A stretch of 50,051 nt of DNA from an uncultured Oceanospirillaceae bacterium (GTDB taxonomy: Bacteria; Pseudomonadota; Gammaproteobacteria; Pseudomonadales; Balneatricaceae). The position numbers were made by a program, and so were the translations under genes. Position 1 is the first letter of the stretch. Each line of letters opens with the position of its first letter. The stretch lies in NCBI GenBank assembly GCA_937138495.1, contig CAKZPE010000046.1, forward strand, positions 1 to 50,051. The letters run 5' to 3'. A model generated the notes under the pieces. It made no database searches, was not told the DNA's origin, and was given only the letters and a program-made list of their open reading frames with translations. Shown piece by piece: positions 24,741 to 32,588 of the stretch.

Positions 24741-24768
24741 TTGTTTTTAAATCTGATTGGCGTATAAT
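24741..24768 (+). promoter_or_regulatory. Promoter of the rpsF-rpsR-rplI operon
   Basis: A perfect -10 TATAAT (24763-24768) with a -35-like TTGTTT (24741-24746) 16 bases upstream. Transcription would start near 24775, leaving a leader of about 100 bases before rpsF. Confidence 0.6.
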
Positions 24769-24821
24769 TCTGCCTCCCTTTGGCTGTGAGCCAGAGTGGA
24801 ATTAACTTTAACTCCTTGCTT

Positions 24822-24856
24822 CCAGCCGTTTACGATACGGGTTTGGGGGCTGTTTA
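24822..24856 (+). promoter_or_regulatory. Candidate S6:S18-binding leader hairpin
   Basis: In the rpsF leader, CAGCC (24823-24827) can pair with GGCTG (24848-24852), and CCGT/ACGG (24826-24829 / 24837-24840) form an alternative inner stem. Many bacteria have a leader element before rpsF with an exposed CCG bound by the S6:S18 complex for autoregulation. The fit here was judged by eye only. Confidence 0.3.
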
Positions 24857-24874
24857 AACCGTAAGGAGCAATTA

Positions 24875-25297
24875 ATGCGTCATTACGAAATCGTTTTTCT
24901 GGTTCACCCTAACCAGAGTGAACAGGTTCCAGCGATGGTTGAGCGTTACACCAAGCTGATCGAAGAATCTGAAGGTCAAATCCACCGTCTGGAAGATTGG
25001 GGCCGTCGCCACCTGGCTTACCCAATTAACAAGATCCATAAAGCACACTACGTTCTGATGAACGTTGAATGCGAACAGGAAACTCTGGATGAGCTGACTA
25101 ACATCTTCCGTTACAACGATGCGGTTATCCGTAACATGGTTGTACGTCGTAAGGAAGCTATCTCTGAAGTATCTCCTATCAAAGCTGCTGAAGGCCGTGA
25201 AGAGCGTCGTCCACGTCGCGAAGACAAGCCTGCTGATGCGCCTGCACCTGCTGCTGAAGAAGCACCAGCTGCCGCTGAAGAAGCTGCTGCCGAGTAA
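24875..25297 (+). CDS. rpsF: 30S ribosomal protein S6
   Basis: A 140-residue S6 with the family start [21 protein letters not shown] and the central [22 protein letters not shown]. The last 40 residues are an unusually long Arg/Glu then Ala/Pro/Glu-rich tail (EERRPRRED, then [18 protein letters not shown]). This is longer than the short Glu tail of E. coli S6 that RimK modifies. Codon use is strongly biased to CGT, GTT and CTG, as in highly expressed genes. Ribosome binding site TAAGGAG. It is first in the rpsF-rpsR-rplI operon. Confidence 0.97.
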   Translation: MRHYEIVFLVHPNQSEQVPAMVERYTKLIEESEGQIHRLEDWGRRHLAYPINKIHKAHYVLMNVECEQETLDELTNIFRYNDAVIRNMVVRRKEAISEVSPIKAAEGREERRPRREDKPADAPAPAAEEAPAAAEEAAAE

Positions 25298-25333
25298 TCG
25301 GTCTAATACCATTTATTATTGAGGAGATATATC

Positions 25334-25561
25334 ATGGCCCGTTTTTTCCGTCGTAGAAAATTCTGCCGTTTTACCGCTGAAGGTGTTACCGAGATCGATT
25401 ACAAAGATCTGGACGTCCTGAAAGGTTACATCACTGAAACCGGTAAAATCGTTCCTAGCCGTATCACTGGTACTAAGGCTCGCTACCAGCGTCAGCTGGC
25501 GACTGCTATCAAGCGCGCTCGCTACGTTGCACTGCTGCCTTACACTGATGCTCATCAGTAA
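25334..25561 (+). CDS. rpsR: 30S ribosomal protein S18
   Basis: A 75-residue S18 starting at [13 protein letters not shown]. The ATG at 25334 is chosen because GAGGAGA lies 6-12 bases upstream; a start five codons earlier would lie on that site. Motifs are [38 protein letters not shown], split across the usual helix and loop. S18 binds next to S6 on the platform of the small subunit. Only 36 bases separate it from rpsF; the priB gene found here in enterobacteria is absent, as in Pseudomonas-like lineages. Confidence 0.97.
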   Translation: MARFFRRRKFCRFTAEGVTEIDYKDLDVLKGYITETGKIVPSRITGTKARYQRQLATAIKRARYVALLPYTDAHQ

Positions 25562-25661
25562 GCATAACTGCTACTGATTTGGTTTAGAGCGGCAATCCGC
25601 AAGGGTTGTCGAGCAAGAATTCAGAGCTGTTAGCAGCTCGTAAGATATAGAGGTTTGCGAG

Positions 25662-26108
25662 ATGGAAGTAATCCTACTCGAGAAAGTTGGCAAACTGGGC
25701 GGCCTGGGTGACAAGGTAAACGTTAAGGCTGGTTTCGGTCGTAACTACCTGATGCCTTTCGGTAAAGCTGTTCCTGCAACTGCTGCCAACCTGGAAACAT
25801 TTGAAACACGTCGTGCTGAACTTGAAAAAGCTGCAAGCGATAAGCTGGTTGCTGCTCAGGCGCGCGCTGAAGAACTGAACGAAGTTGAACTGTCTGTTGT
25901 TGCTAAAGCTGGCGACGAAGGCAAACTGTTCGGTTCTATCGGTACTAACGATATCGCTGAAGCAATCACTTCTGCCGGTATTGAAGTAGCGAAGAGCGAA
26001 GTACGTCTGCCAGAAGGTGCTATCCGCGCTACTGGTGAGTACAGCGTTGCTATTCAGCTGCACCCGGAAGTAACTGCTACTGTTGGTATCGTCGTCGTCG
26101 GCGAATAA
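25662..26108 (+). CDS. rplI: 50S ribosomal protein L9
   Basis: A 148-residue L9 of normal length: N-terminal domain [19 protein letters not shown] with [13 protein letters not shown], the long connecting helix ([28 protein letters not shown]) and the C-terminal domain ([14 protein letters not shown]). L9 bridges ribosomes through its stretched shape and helps keep reading frame. Codon bias is strong. It lies 100 bases after rpsR and ends in a strong terminator, closing the ribosomal operon. Confidence 0.97.
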   Translation: MEVILLEKVGKLGGLGDKVNVKAGFGRNYLMPFGKAVPATAANLETFETRRAELEKAASDKLVAAQARAEELNEVELSVVAKAGDEGKLFGSIGTNDIAEAITSAGIEVAKSEVRLPEGAIRATGEYSVAIQLHPEVTATVGIVVVGE

Positions 26109-26150
26109 TACCTGTAGCAGTCATCTGATATTCCGATATCAGGTGAGATA

Positions 26151-26188
26151 AAAAACACCGCGTAGTATTATATTGCGCGGTGTTTTTT
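26151..26188 (+). terminator. Terminator of the ribosomal protein operon
   Basis: AAAAACACCGCG (26151-26162) pairs with CGCGGTGTTTTT (26176-26187) around a 13-base loop, followed by more T. It lies 42 bases after the rplI stop. Confidence 0.9.
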
Positions 26189-26315
26189 TATGTCTGCAGG
26201 AAGTGTTTTGCCCTGAGGGGCGGTGCTTTTATTGCCGGCAGCGCGCGGTGAGTGTTTGCCGTGCTAGAGTAGTCCGCAAGATGAATAAAAATCAGTGGTA
26301 CGAAGAGGGCTGAGA

Positions 26316-27701
26316 GTGGAAGAGCTGGAATCTGAGTCGAACGAATTAGCCGGGGTTAAAGTCCCGCCGCATTCCCAGGAAGCTGAGCAATCAGTGCTGG
26401 GCGGTATGATGCTGGACAATAATGCCTGGGATACGGTGTCGGAAATTGTTCTGGAAACTCAGTTTTACCGGCATAACCACCGGTTGATTTTCCGTACCAT
26501 GGAAAAACTGGTTGCTGCGATGCAGCCTATTGATGTGGTTACCCTGTCGGAAGAGCTGGACCGGACGGCCAATCTTGAAGAGGCCGGCGGGCTGGATTAT
26601 CTGATTGAGCTGGCCCGTAATACTCCGAGTGCATCCAACATCCGTGCCTATGCCGAAATTGTCCGTGACCGGGCGATGTTGCGGCAGATGATCGAAGTGG
26701 CGAATGAAATTGCTGACAGCGCCTTCTTCCCGGATGGTCGCGCCAGTGATGATGTTCTGAGCGAAGCTGAGCAGAAGATCTTCCAGATTGCGGAAGAACG
26801 GCCTAACGAGGGTGGCCCTGTCGGGGTGAATCCATTGCTGAAAAAAGCCGTGGATAAAATCGATGAGCTGTTTAACTCCGAAGGCAGTATGACCGGTGTG
26901 ACGACCGGTTTTGAAGATCTGGATGGCGCCACTGGCGGCATGCAACCTTCGGATCTGATCATCGTGGCTGCACGTCCTTCGATGGGTAAGACAACCTTTG
27001 CCATGAACCTGGTAGAAAATGCCCTGATGGCGCAGGATAAGCCGGTGCTGGTATTCAGCCTGGAGATGCCCGCGGATCAGCTGGTAACCCGGATGCTGTC
27101 ATCTCTGGGGCGAATCAACCAGACCAAGGTGCGTTCAGGTAAGCTGGAAGAAGATGACTGGCCACGGCTGACAACCGCCGTCAATCTGTTGCGGGATAAG
27201 CCACTGTTTATTGATGACACCGCTGGTATCAGCCCGACTGAAATGCGTAACCGTGCCCGCCGGATCGTGCGAGAACACGGCGATATCTCGATGATTATGA
27301 TCGATTATCTTCAGTTGATGCAGATCAAGGGCGGTATGAGTGAAGGCCGTACTGCTGAGATTTCTGAAATTTCCCGGTCTCTTAAGGCGCTGGCGAAAGA
27401 ACTGGAATGCCCGGTTATTGCGCTGTCGCAGCTCAACCGTGCGCTTGAGCAGCGGCCGAATAAGCGTCCGGTAAACTCGGACTTGCGTGAATCCGGTGCG
27501 ATCGAGCAGGATGCCGATGTGATTATGTTTATCTACCGGGATGAGGTTTATAACGAAGACTCACCAGATAAAGGCATTGCTGAAATTATTATCGGTAAGC
27601 AGCGTAACGGCCCGATCGGGACTACCCGGTTAGCGTTTATCGGTCAGTTTACCAAGTTTGAAAACCTGGCGCCGATGGCCTATCAGGGCTATGACGAATA
27701 A
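26316..27701 (+). CDS. dnaB: Replicative DNA helicase DnaB
   Basis: A 461-residue helicase that unwinds DNA ahead of the replication fork. The GTG at 26316 is preferred (AAGAGGG ends 7 bases upstream); a GTG at 26295 is in frame but has no good site. The N-terminal domain (PPHSQEAEQSVLGGMMLDN) is followed by the RecA-like motor with Walker A ARPSMGKTT, Walker B-like ISMIMIDYLQLM, the LSQLNR motif and the DLRESGAIEQDADVI segment. The length is close to the 460-470 residues usual for gammaproteobacteria, and no intein is present. It follows the rplI terminator and has its own terminator. Confidence 0.97.
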   Translation: MEELESESNELAGVKVPPHSQEAEQSVLGGMMLDNNAWDTVSEIVLETQFYRHNHRLIFRTMEKLVAAMQPIDVVTLSEELDRTANLEEAGGLDYLIELARNTPSASNIRAYAEIVRDRAMLRQMIEVANEIADSAFFPDGRASDDVLSEAEQKIFQIAEERPNEGGPVGVNPLLKKAVDKIDELFNSEGSMTGVTTGFEDLDGATGGMQPSDLIIVAARPSMGKTTFAMNLVENALMAQDKPVLVFSLEMPADQLVTRMLSSLGRINQTKVRSGKLEEDDWPRLTTAVNLLRDKPLFIDDTAGISPTEMRNRARRIVREHGDISMIMIDYLQLMQIKGGMSEGRTAEISEISRSLKALAKELECPVIALSQLNRALEQRPNKRPVNSDLRESGAIEQDADVIMFIYRDEVYNEDSPDKGIAEIIIGKQRNGPIGTTRLAFIGQFTKFENLAPMAYQGYDE

Positions 27702-27727
27702 TCGCTGAAATATCCTGTATATGAATT

Positions 27728-27752
27728 AACCCCGCTGCGGCGGGGTTTTTTG
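27728..27752 (+). terminator. Terminator after dnaB
   Basis: AACCCCGC (27728-27735) pairs with GCGGGGTT (27740-27747) around a four-base loop and is followed by TTTTT. It lies 27 bases after the dnaB stop. Confidence 0.9.
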
Positions 27753-27850
27753 TGCCTGAGGTTTGCCGATCTAAAGAGGGATTGATTGTCGCTGCTGATC
27801 TGTGAATACTGTGGCGAAAACTATGTAATCTAACAGGGAGTGATCATCAG

Positions 27851-28141
27851 GTGGCAATTACACGGATCAATCAGTTTCAGGCGTCAGTTGGCAATGAAGA
27901 CAATATGAAAGCATTCTTGCAGTCGTTGGTGCCTTATATCTCAGGCTCACCGGGATGCATTTCCTGTGAGGTGCTGAGCAATGATGACAACCCTTCTGAA
28001 TGCATCGTGCTGGAACGCTGGGAAAGCAAAGATGCGCACCGGGCGTCGGTCGCCAATTTTCCGCAAAAAGATATGCAGGCAGCCGGTATATTGTTTTCCG
28101 CGTCTCCGAAGGGCTGGTATTACTCTTCAGTAACAGACTGA
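27851..28141 (+). CDS. Antibiotic biosynthesis monooxygenase (ABM) domain protein
   Basis: A 96-residue ABM/ferredoxin-like alpha+beta barrel protein: ITRINQFQASVGNEDNMKAFL, then SPGCISCEVLSN, CIVLERWESKDAHRASV (family WxSxxAHxxH-like stretch, with a Ser where a His is often seen) and the closing strand. The start is GTG at 27851 with AGGGAG about 10 bases upstream. Members act as small cofactor-free monooxygenases, haem-degrading enzymes or autoinducer-2 processing proteins; no substrate can be assigned. It is a single gene, convergent with the AEC transporter and only 4 bases from its end. Confidence 0.75.
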   Translation: MAITRINQFQASVGNEDNMKAFLQSLVPYISGSPGCISCEVLSNDDNPSECIVLERWESKDAHRASVANFPQKDMQAAGILFSASPKGWYYSSVTD

Positions 28142-28145
28142 GTGA

Positions 28146-29099
28146 TCAGATAACCTGCCACAGCCGTAACAGGTAAATACCGCCACTGAGCGTCAGTACA
28201 CAGCCCAGTGTGGTTGTCAGAATAATGTTGGCAGCGAGCTGGGCGTCACCCTGCATCGCTTTGGCCATAACAAAGCTGGCGGCAGCTGTCGGGCAGGCGT
28301 ACAGCACCATCAGAATGCCGATGTCCTGGCCTCTGAATCCGTATAGCCAGGCCAGTAACGTGCCAATAACCGGAATGATAATGAGCTTGAGCGCGGTGGC
28401 CCATCCGGCAGTGACCGAGCTGTTACGCAGGCTCTTCAGATCCAGGGAACCGCCGATGGCCAGCAGTGCCAGCGGCAGGGTCAGGCTGGCGAAATAGTTG
28501 CCGATGGCATCACCGATGACCGGCAGGTGCCAGCCGTTATAAGAAAATGGTATCGCAAAGACTACCGACAGAATCAGTGGGTTAGTAATGATGTCTTTCA
28601 GGATACGCAAGCTGCTAACGGTGTTGCCCTGCTGAGGAAAGCTCAGAACTAGTACGGATAAAACGTTATACAATGGAATGACGCAGGCCAGTATCACAGA
28701 TGCCTGTGCCAGACCCGGTTCGGCAAACATGTTGAAACAGACTGCCAGGCCGACAATGCCAAAATTCCCCCGAAAAGCGCCCTGAACAAATACCCCTCTG
28801 ACGTTATTGGCCAGTTTCATCCGGCCACTCAGCCACCACAGCAAACCAACGGTTACCAGCGTGAATACTGCAAACAGCAGTAGCAGCTCAGGGTTAAAAA
28901 CCGCTTTGAAATCTGTCTGGGAAATACTCATGAAGACCAGTGCCGGCAGGGTGATGGTAAATACCAGCCGGGACGATGTGGTGACAAATCCTTCATCGAT
29001 TATCCGGTAACGGCGCAGCAGGTGGCCGAGGAATACAATGAAGAATATCGGGACTACAATGTCACTGGTAAACAGCAGGGTTTCAATGTACAGATTCAA
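28146..29099 (-). CDS. AEC (auxin efflux carrier) family transporter
   Basis: A 317-residue inner-membrane protein with about ten hydrophobic segments in two halves. It has the AEC start (IVVPIFFIVFLGHLLRRYRIIDEGF), the conserved TLPALVFMSI in helix 2 and the C-terminal YACPTAAASFVMAKAMQGD, typical of bacterial malate/organic-anion AEC transporters. It probably exports or exchanges a small organic acid; direction and substrate cannot be read from sequence. It lies 127 bases downstream of the sixA-type gene on the same strand. A hairpin in that gap (29178-29201) may separate them. Confidence 0.85.
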   Translation of the reverse strand: MNLYIETLLFTSDIVVPIFFIVFLGHLLRRYRIIDEGFVTTSSRLVFTITLPALVFMSISQTDFKAVFNPELLLLFAVFTLVTVGLLWWLSGRMKLANNVRGVFVQGAFRGNFGIVGLAVCFNMFAEPGLAQASVILACVIPLYNVLSVLVLSFPQQGNTVSSLRILKDIITNPLILSVVFAIPFSYNGWHLPVIGDAIGNYFASLTLPLALLAIGGSLDLKSLRNSSVTAGWATALKLIIIPVIGTLLAWLYGFRGQDIGILMVLYACPTAAASFVMAKAMQGDAQLAANIILTTTLGCVLTLSGGIYLLRLWQVI

Positions 29100-29226
29100 T
29101 GGGCCGCAACCTTCTTGTCAGAGCCATGGGAGAACGGTCGCGCAAATCATAACAGGTGCCCGGTAAAGCTGCGAACAGACCTGCCGGATAAGCAGCAGGT
29201 CAGATAACAATGTTTAACAGGGGATG

Positions 29227-29721
29227 TCAGGCATGCAGTTTGGGATAATCGAAAACTTCCAGGGTGCCGCATGATTCCGCCAGTTCTGTCCAGCAGGTAA
29301 TACTCAGAGGGATATGAAGTAATCCACAGGTGGGAAATTTACTGAATTTCTCGCCGGTCAGGTAGGTCGCCAGCAATTCCAGTGAAGGGTTGTGGCCGAC
29401 AACAGCAATATGCCGGTGATGATCGCTCTGGCTTTGCAGCAGGTTCATCAGGGTTTCGCTGCGGGCGTGATAGAGCTCAGCAATGTTTTCGATTTCTTCC
29501 GGCGGATACCCGATACCTCTGGCGAGCTGTACAGCGGTATTGATTGCCCGGTTGGCCCCGCTGCTGATTATCAGATCAGGCCGCAGGCCCATTGCCCCTG
29601 CACGGGCGGCGAGACCCGGAAGGTCGCGCAGACCACGGGTGTTAAGCGGGCGGTCAAAATCCGCCAGTTGTGGATCTTTCCAACAGGATTTCGCGTGTCG
29701 AACCAGAGTTAGTTGCTTCAT
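29227..29721 (-). CDS. sixA: SixA-type phosphohistidine phosphatase
   Basis: A 164-residue histidine phosphatase. The RHAKS motif (His9 forms the phospho-enzyme) is at the N-terminus, followed by Arg24 in DFDRPLNTRG, Arg58 in SSGANRAINTA (usually SSPALRARQTA) and His110 in VVGHNPS. SixA removes phosphate from histidines of phosphorelay or nitrogen-PTS proteins in E. coli. The SSGAN variant of the second motif is a small departure from consensus. It is cytoplasmic and transcribed alone or with the AEC transporter. Confidence 0.82.
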   Translation of the reverse strand: MKQLTLVRHAKSCWKDPQLADFDRPLNTRGLRDLPGLAARAGAMGLRPDLIISSGANRAINTAVQLARGIGYPPEEIENIAELYHARSETLMNLLQSQSDHHRHIAVVGHNPSLELLATYLTGEKFSKFPTCGLLHIPLSITCWTELAESCGTLEVFDYPKLHA

Positions 29722-29817
29722 TGTTTGCTGCTCTCAATCGCTCACGAAGTACTTTCCATACTAGTTAAGTCACGCTGAAATGCTATTAACTTGGCAGTTT
29801 TTTGATAATTAATTGAT

Positions 29818-30717
29818 TCAGGTTTGTTTTCGGACCGTTCCCGGTGTGACACCGGTAATGCTTTTAAAGGCTTTACGGAATGCCACTTCTGAGTGGTAGC
29901 CACAGCGTTCGGCAATGTCCGTAATGCTTAACTCTGAGGTACGCAGTAATTCGCTGGCCTGAAGCATGCGCCATTCAGCGAGATAACGCATTGGGGTCTT
30001 GGTGGTCAGGTCCCGGAACTGCTCTGCAAAACCTGACCGGCTCATGCCGACAGTGTGGGCGAGGTTTTCAACGGACCAGTCTTTTGCCGGTTCGGCATGA
30101 ATCAGCCCCAGTGCCTTACCCACTTTCGGGTGGAACAGCGCGCTGAGCAGGCCTTTTTCCAGACCGTTGTTAATCTGGCTGCGTAAAATATGTACAAACA
30201 GAGTATGGGTCAGGTAGTTCACAGAAACCCGGGTGCCGGGTTCATTGGCTTCCAGCTCACTGATTAGCAACGCCAGTAAGGCACGGGTACTGTGCAGTTT
30301 ATCTGGCTGGCTCAGCTCCAGCACGATTACTTCCGGCAGGCTGTCCAGCAGTGGCCAGGCGGCTTTATTTTCGAATTCAAAAAATCCACAGGTAAGGCCG
30401 GTTATCGGGCCTTCATTGGGAAATTTTCCAATCTTTTCCAGAGTTTCATCCACCAGATAGCGACTGGGGCAGTTTTGCTCACTGGACAGCATGTGCCTGC
30501 AGTCCCGGGGGAAGATTACCAGATCACCTTCCCGCAGTTCCCGGGGCGGAGCATCAGGCAGGTGTAACCAGCTGTTGCCGTTGTTTACAAAGTGAAAGGG
30601 CACATGCCGGCTACCGGAGGTGTCGACCGCCCAGCAACCCTGAAAGTCTGTATGCAGATAGACCTCTGCCTTGAGTCTCAGCCAGTGAAGAATGTCGCTT
30701 AAACCGTCTTGGTGCAT
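29818..30717 (-). CDS. AraC family transcriptional regulator (cupin sensor domain)
   Basis: A 299-residue AraC regulator. The N-terminal cupin-like domain (AraC_binding_2/cupin_6 type, residues about 1-185: VPFHFVNNGNSWLHLPD, REGDLVIFPRDCRHML) is followed by the two helix-turn-helix units (about 200-297: SVENLAHTVGMSRSGFAEQF, SITDIAERCGYHSEVAFRKAF, and the ending TGVTPGTVRK). This type often senses oxidants, electrophiles or aromatic compounds and represses or activates a divergent gene. It is divergent from a cupredoxin-like exported protein (153-base gap), so that gene is the likely target. The gap contains TGGCT/AGCCA (around 30790-30806), a possible binding palindrome. Confidence 0.88.
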   Translation of the reverse strand: MHQDGLSDILHWLRLKAEVYLHTDFQGCWAVDTSGSRHVPFHFVNNGNSWLHLPDAPPRELREGDLVIFPRDCRHMLSSEQNCPSRYLVDETLEKIGKFPNEGPITGLTCGFFEFENKAAWPLLDSLPEVIVLELSQPDKLHSTRALLALLISELEANEPGTRVSVNYLTHTLFVHILRSQINNGLEKGLLSALFHPKVGKALGLIHAEPAKDWSVENLAHTVGMSRSGFAEQFRDLTTKTPMRYLAEWRMLQASELLRTSELSITDIAERCGYHSEVAFRKAFKSITGVTPGTVRKQT

Positions 30718-30870
30718 GGAGTATCTGCCGTAATTTTGGACGAATTGCTAATTATATTGGATTTTCTGGCATACATCGTCTTATTAAAGCTGGCTAAAGT
30801 AAAGCCATTCCTGCACAGGGTGCCGGTGAACAATATAACAACCCTTTTCATAATTTAAGGAAGGCAAACA

Positions 30871-31257
30871 ATGAGTATTTTTAAACGTATTACTTCAGCA
30901 ATGGTGTTACTGGCGGCGCTGGTGGCAGCCCCTTTTGCGACAGCAGCAACCCCTGAAGTCCGTGAAGACGGCGTGACCGTTATCCATCTGGATCAGTATG
31001 GCGGTTACTTTTCTGCCCATGAAACTGTTGCGGGTCTGAAGACCGGTACCTATGAGTTTGTCGTTACTAACAAGGCCGACAAGCTGGTGGGTTTCCAGAT
31101 TCAGAACAACAAGACCCATGAAGGTCTGGATATGTTCCCGCTGGAGCCGGGTGAGCAGCGCATCTCCCGTGTAACGGTTACTGAAGACGGTATCCGCTTC
31201 CGTTGCCCGATTAACCCGACGCCATGGTATGAGCTGGATAACGTTAAGAAGCAGTAA
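30871..31257 (+). CDS. Exported cupredoxin-like protein lacking the usual copper histidine
   Basis: A 128-residue protein with a clear Sec signal (cut near ATAA, residue 25-26), giving a mature part of about 102 residues. The pattern GTYEFVVTNKADKLVGFQIQ (59-78) resembles the cupredoxin core strand, but the copper-binding His is replaced by Val73. A single Cys112 (FRCPINPTPW) sits where the copper-loop Cys would be, and no His or Met follows at the canonical spacing. It is likely a periplasmic beta-sandwich with altered or no metal binding. Strong ribosome binding site (AAGGAAGG). It is divergent from the AraC regulator at 29818-30717. A glutaredoxin gene follows 90 bases later. Cupredoxin-like fold is an inference. 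Confidence 0.65.
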   Translation: MSIFKRITSAMVLLAALVAAPFATAATPEVREDGVTVIHLDQYGGYFSAHETVAGLKTGTYEFVVTNKADKLVGFQIQNNKTHEGLDMFPLEPGEQRISRVTVTEDGIRFRCPINPTPWYELDNVKKQ

Positions 31258-31347
31258 TCAGTTGCCGCACTGGCTTTGAAAATTGCAGCGCTATGAAGAG
31301 TAGCGCTGCATTTCGGTGTTTAGTGGAATGTTTGTAGGAGATATGTC

Positions 31348-31590
31348 ATGGCCATTATCGAAATGTATAGCAAAGATTACTGCCCATACTGTAAAGCGGC
31401 AAAGAGCTTGCTGGAACAGCTGGGCTGGCGTTACAAAGAGTATGAAGTCACTCAGAACTGGAAAAAACGCCAGGAAATGATTCGCCGTTCCGGCCGTAAG
31501 ACAGTGCCGCAGGTCTTTATCGATGATACCCATATTGGCGGTTACGATGACTTTTCTGCCTATGTTCGCCGTTTGGCGAACGTGAGCTAA
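31348..31590 (+). CDS. grxC: Glutaredoxin (GrxC-like)
   Basis: An 80-residue glutaredoxin with the dithiol site CPYC (Cys12, Cys15), the TVPQVFIDD cis-Pro loop and the GGYDDF glutathione-binding end. It reduces disulphides and mixed glutathione disulphides in the cytoplasm. Ribosome binding site TAGGAGA. Length and motifs match E. coli GrxC, although grxC is usually beside secB or a rhodanese gene, which is not so here. It may share a transcript with the upstream cupredoxin-like gene. It is followed by a small terminator. Confidence 0.88.
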   Translation: MAIIEMYSKDYCPYCKAAKSLLEQLGWRYKEYEVTQNWKKRQEMIRRSGRKTVPQVFIDDTHIGGYDDFSAYVRRLANVS

Positions 31591-31600
31591 ATGTGTTTTA

Positions 31601-31626
31601 AGCCGGCAGATGCCGGCTAAGCTTTT
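31601..31626 (+). terminator. Terminator after the glutaredoxin gene
   Basis: AGCCGGC (31601-31607) pairs with GCCGGCT (31612-31618) and is followed by AAGCTTTTT. It lies 10 bases after the grxC stop. The T-run is short and slightly displaced. Confidence 0.6.
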
Positions 31627-31784
31627 TCCGGGCAATTAGCTTTTCCGGATCTGCGTGATCCGAAACAGGTGCTCCGGTATTAAGGAATCTTCCCGGGGAA
31701 AGGTCATTGCTGAGCGAAACCGCGTGTTCCCCCGTTTCAGTTCAGTATTTTTATATGCCGCCGTTTAATGGCGGCATTTTTTTA
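31627..31784 (+). ncRNA. Possible small RNA between grxC and the TauE gene
   Basis: This stretch has no reading frame but shows RNA-like features on the plus strand. A perfect hairpin CGGATC-TGCGT-GATCCG lies at about 31646-31662, a second pairing GAAAC...GTTTC at about 31715-31740, and then a strong terminator with a long T-run. The grxC gene already has its own terminator, so this second one may end a separate transcript. No convincing promoter was found, and it does not match 6S, 4.5S, tmRNA or RNase P RNA as I remember them. Tandem termination of grxC is the simpler alternative. Confidence 0.3.
31755..31784 (+). terminator. Strong Rho-independent terminator
   Basis: ATGCCGCC (31755-31762) pairs with GGCGGCAT (31770-31777) around GTTTAAT and is followed by seven T. 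The T-run is only on the plus-strand side, so it ends rightward transcripts and not the convergent TauE gene. Confidence 0.85.
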
Positions 31785-31796
31785 TCTGGCTGCTGA

Positions 31797-32585
31797 TCAG
31801 GCAGCGGGCCAGAGTTGCCAGAGGTCGGCAAAAAAATACGCGGTAATAGACAGGCTGGTCACAATGATCAGTTGCCGGATACGTTGCTGAGGAATCCGGC
31901 GGGATACCAGTGCCGCGCTGTAGCCGCCCAGCAGTGAACCGGCTAACAGGACGCTGCCTTCATACCAGACGATCACGCCATCAGCGATGAAGATCACAAT
32001 GGCAATCAGTGAGACACAGGCAGATACCAGTAACTTAATGCCGTTCATCGCATTAATGTCTGTGTGGCCGGTGAGCACCAGGTAGCTCAGCGCAATGATG
32101 CCTAGACCTGCATTGAAAAATCCACCGTAGATGCACACACCCAGTAACAGTATTCCTGAGCCGATAAGGGCAGGCCAGTGGCGTGTGTTTCCTGCCGGTG
32201 AAAAACGGCTGAGAAGTGTGTTTAGCCGGTTACCACAGATAAACAGGGTGCTGGCGAACAGCAATAGCCAGGGAATCGCCGCTGAAAAGCTTTCCTGTGA
32301 TGTCTGTAATAACAGCCAGGCGCCGAGAATGCCGCCGACCAGGCTGAGGCCAATGTATAACGGCAGTTGTTTGCGGTGTTTTTGCAGGTCGTGCCGGAAT
32401 GCCCAGGTGCCGCTCATATAGCCGGAACAGGCAGCAAAGGTGTTGGTCGCATTGGCACTGATGGGAGGTACACCGGCGAATAACAGCGCCGGAAACGAGA
32501 TAAAGCTGCCGCCACCGGCGACGGCGTTGAGCATGCCACTGACCAGTCCGGCGGCGAACAGTAACAGCAGCTCAGCCAGTGCCAT
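31797..32585 (-). CDS. TauE/SafE family sulfite/sulfonate exporter
   Basis: A 262-residue inner-membrane protein with about eight hydrophobic helices. It has the TauE/SafE hallmarks GLVSGMLNAVAGGGSFISFPALLFAGVPPISANATNT (N-terminal repeat) and GGFFNAGLGIIAL (second repeat). Members move anions such as sulfite, sulfoacetate or thiosulfate; the substrate is unknown here. The gene starts 4 bases after the AhpA-like stop on the same strand, so the two are co-transcribed. Confidence 0.87.
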   Translation of the reverse strand: MALAELLLLFAAGLVSGMLNAVAGGGSFISFPALLFAGVPPISANATNTFAACSGYMSGTWAFRHDLQKHRKQLPLYIGLSLVGGILGAWLLLQTSQESFSAAIPWLLLFASTLFICGNRLNTLLSRFSPAGNTRHWPALIGSGILLLGVCIYGGFFNAGLGIIALSYLVLTGHTDINAMNGIKLLVSACVSLIAIVIFIADGVIVWYEGSVLLAGSLLGGYSAALVSRRIPQQRIRQLIIVTSLSITAYFFADLWQLWPAA

Positions 32586-32588
32586 TGA

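Noticed and set aside
30871..31590. Redox operon of cupredoxin-like protein and glutaredoxin
   Set aside because: They are co-oriented and 90 bases apart, but act in different compartments and no shared motif supports a joint function.
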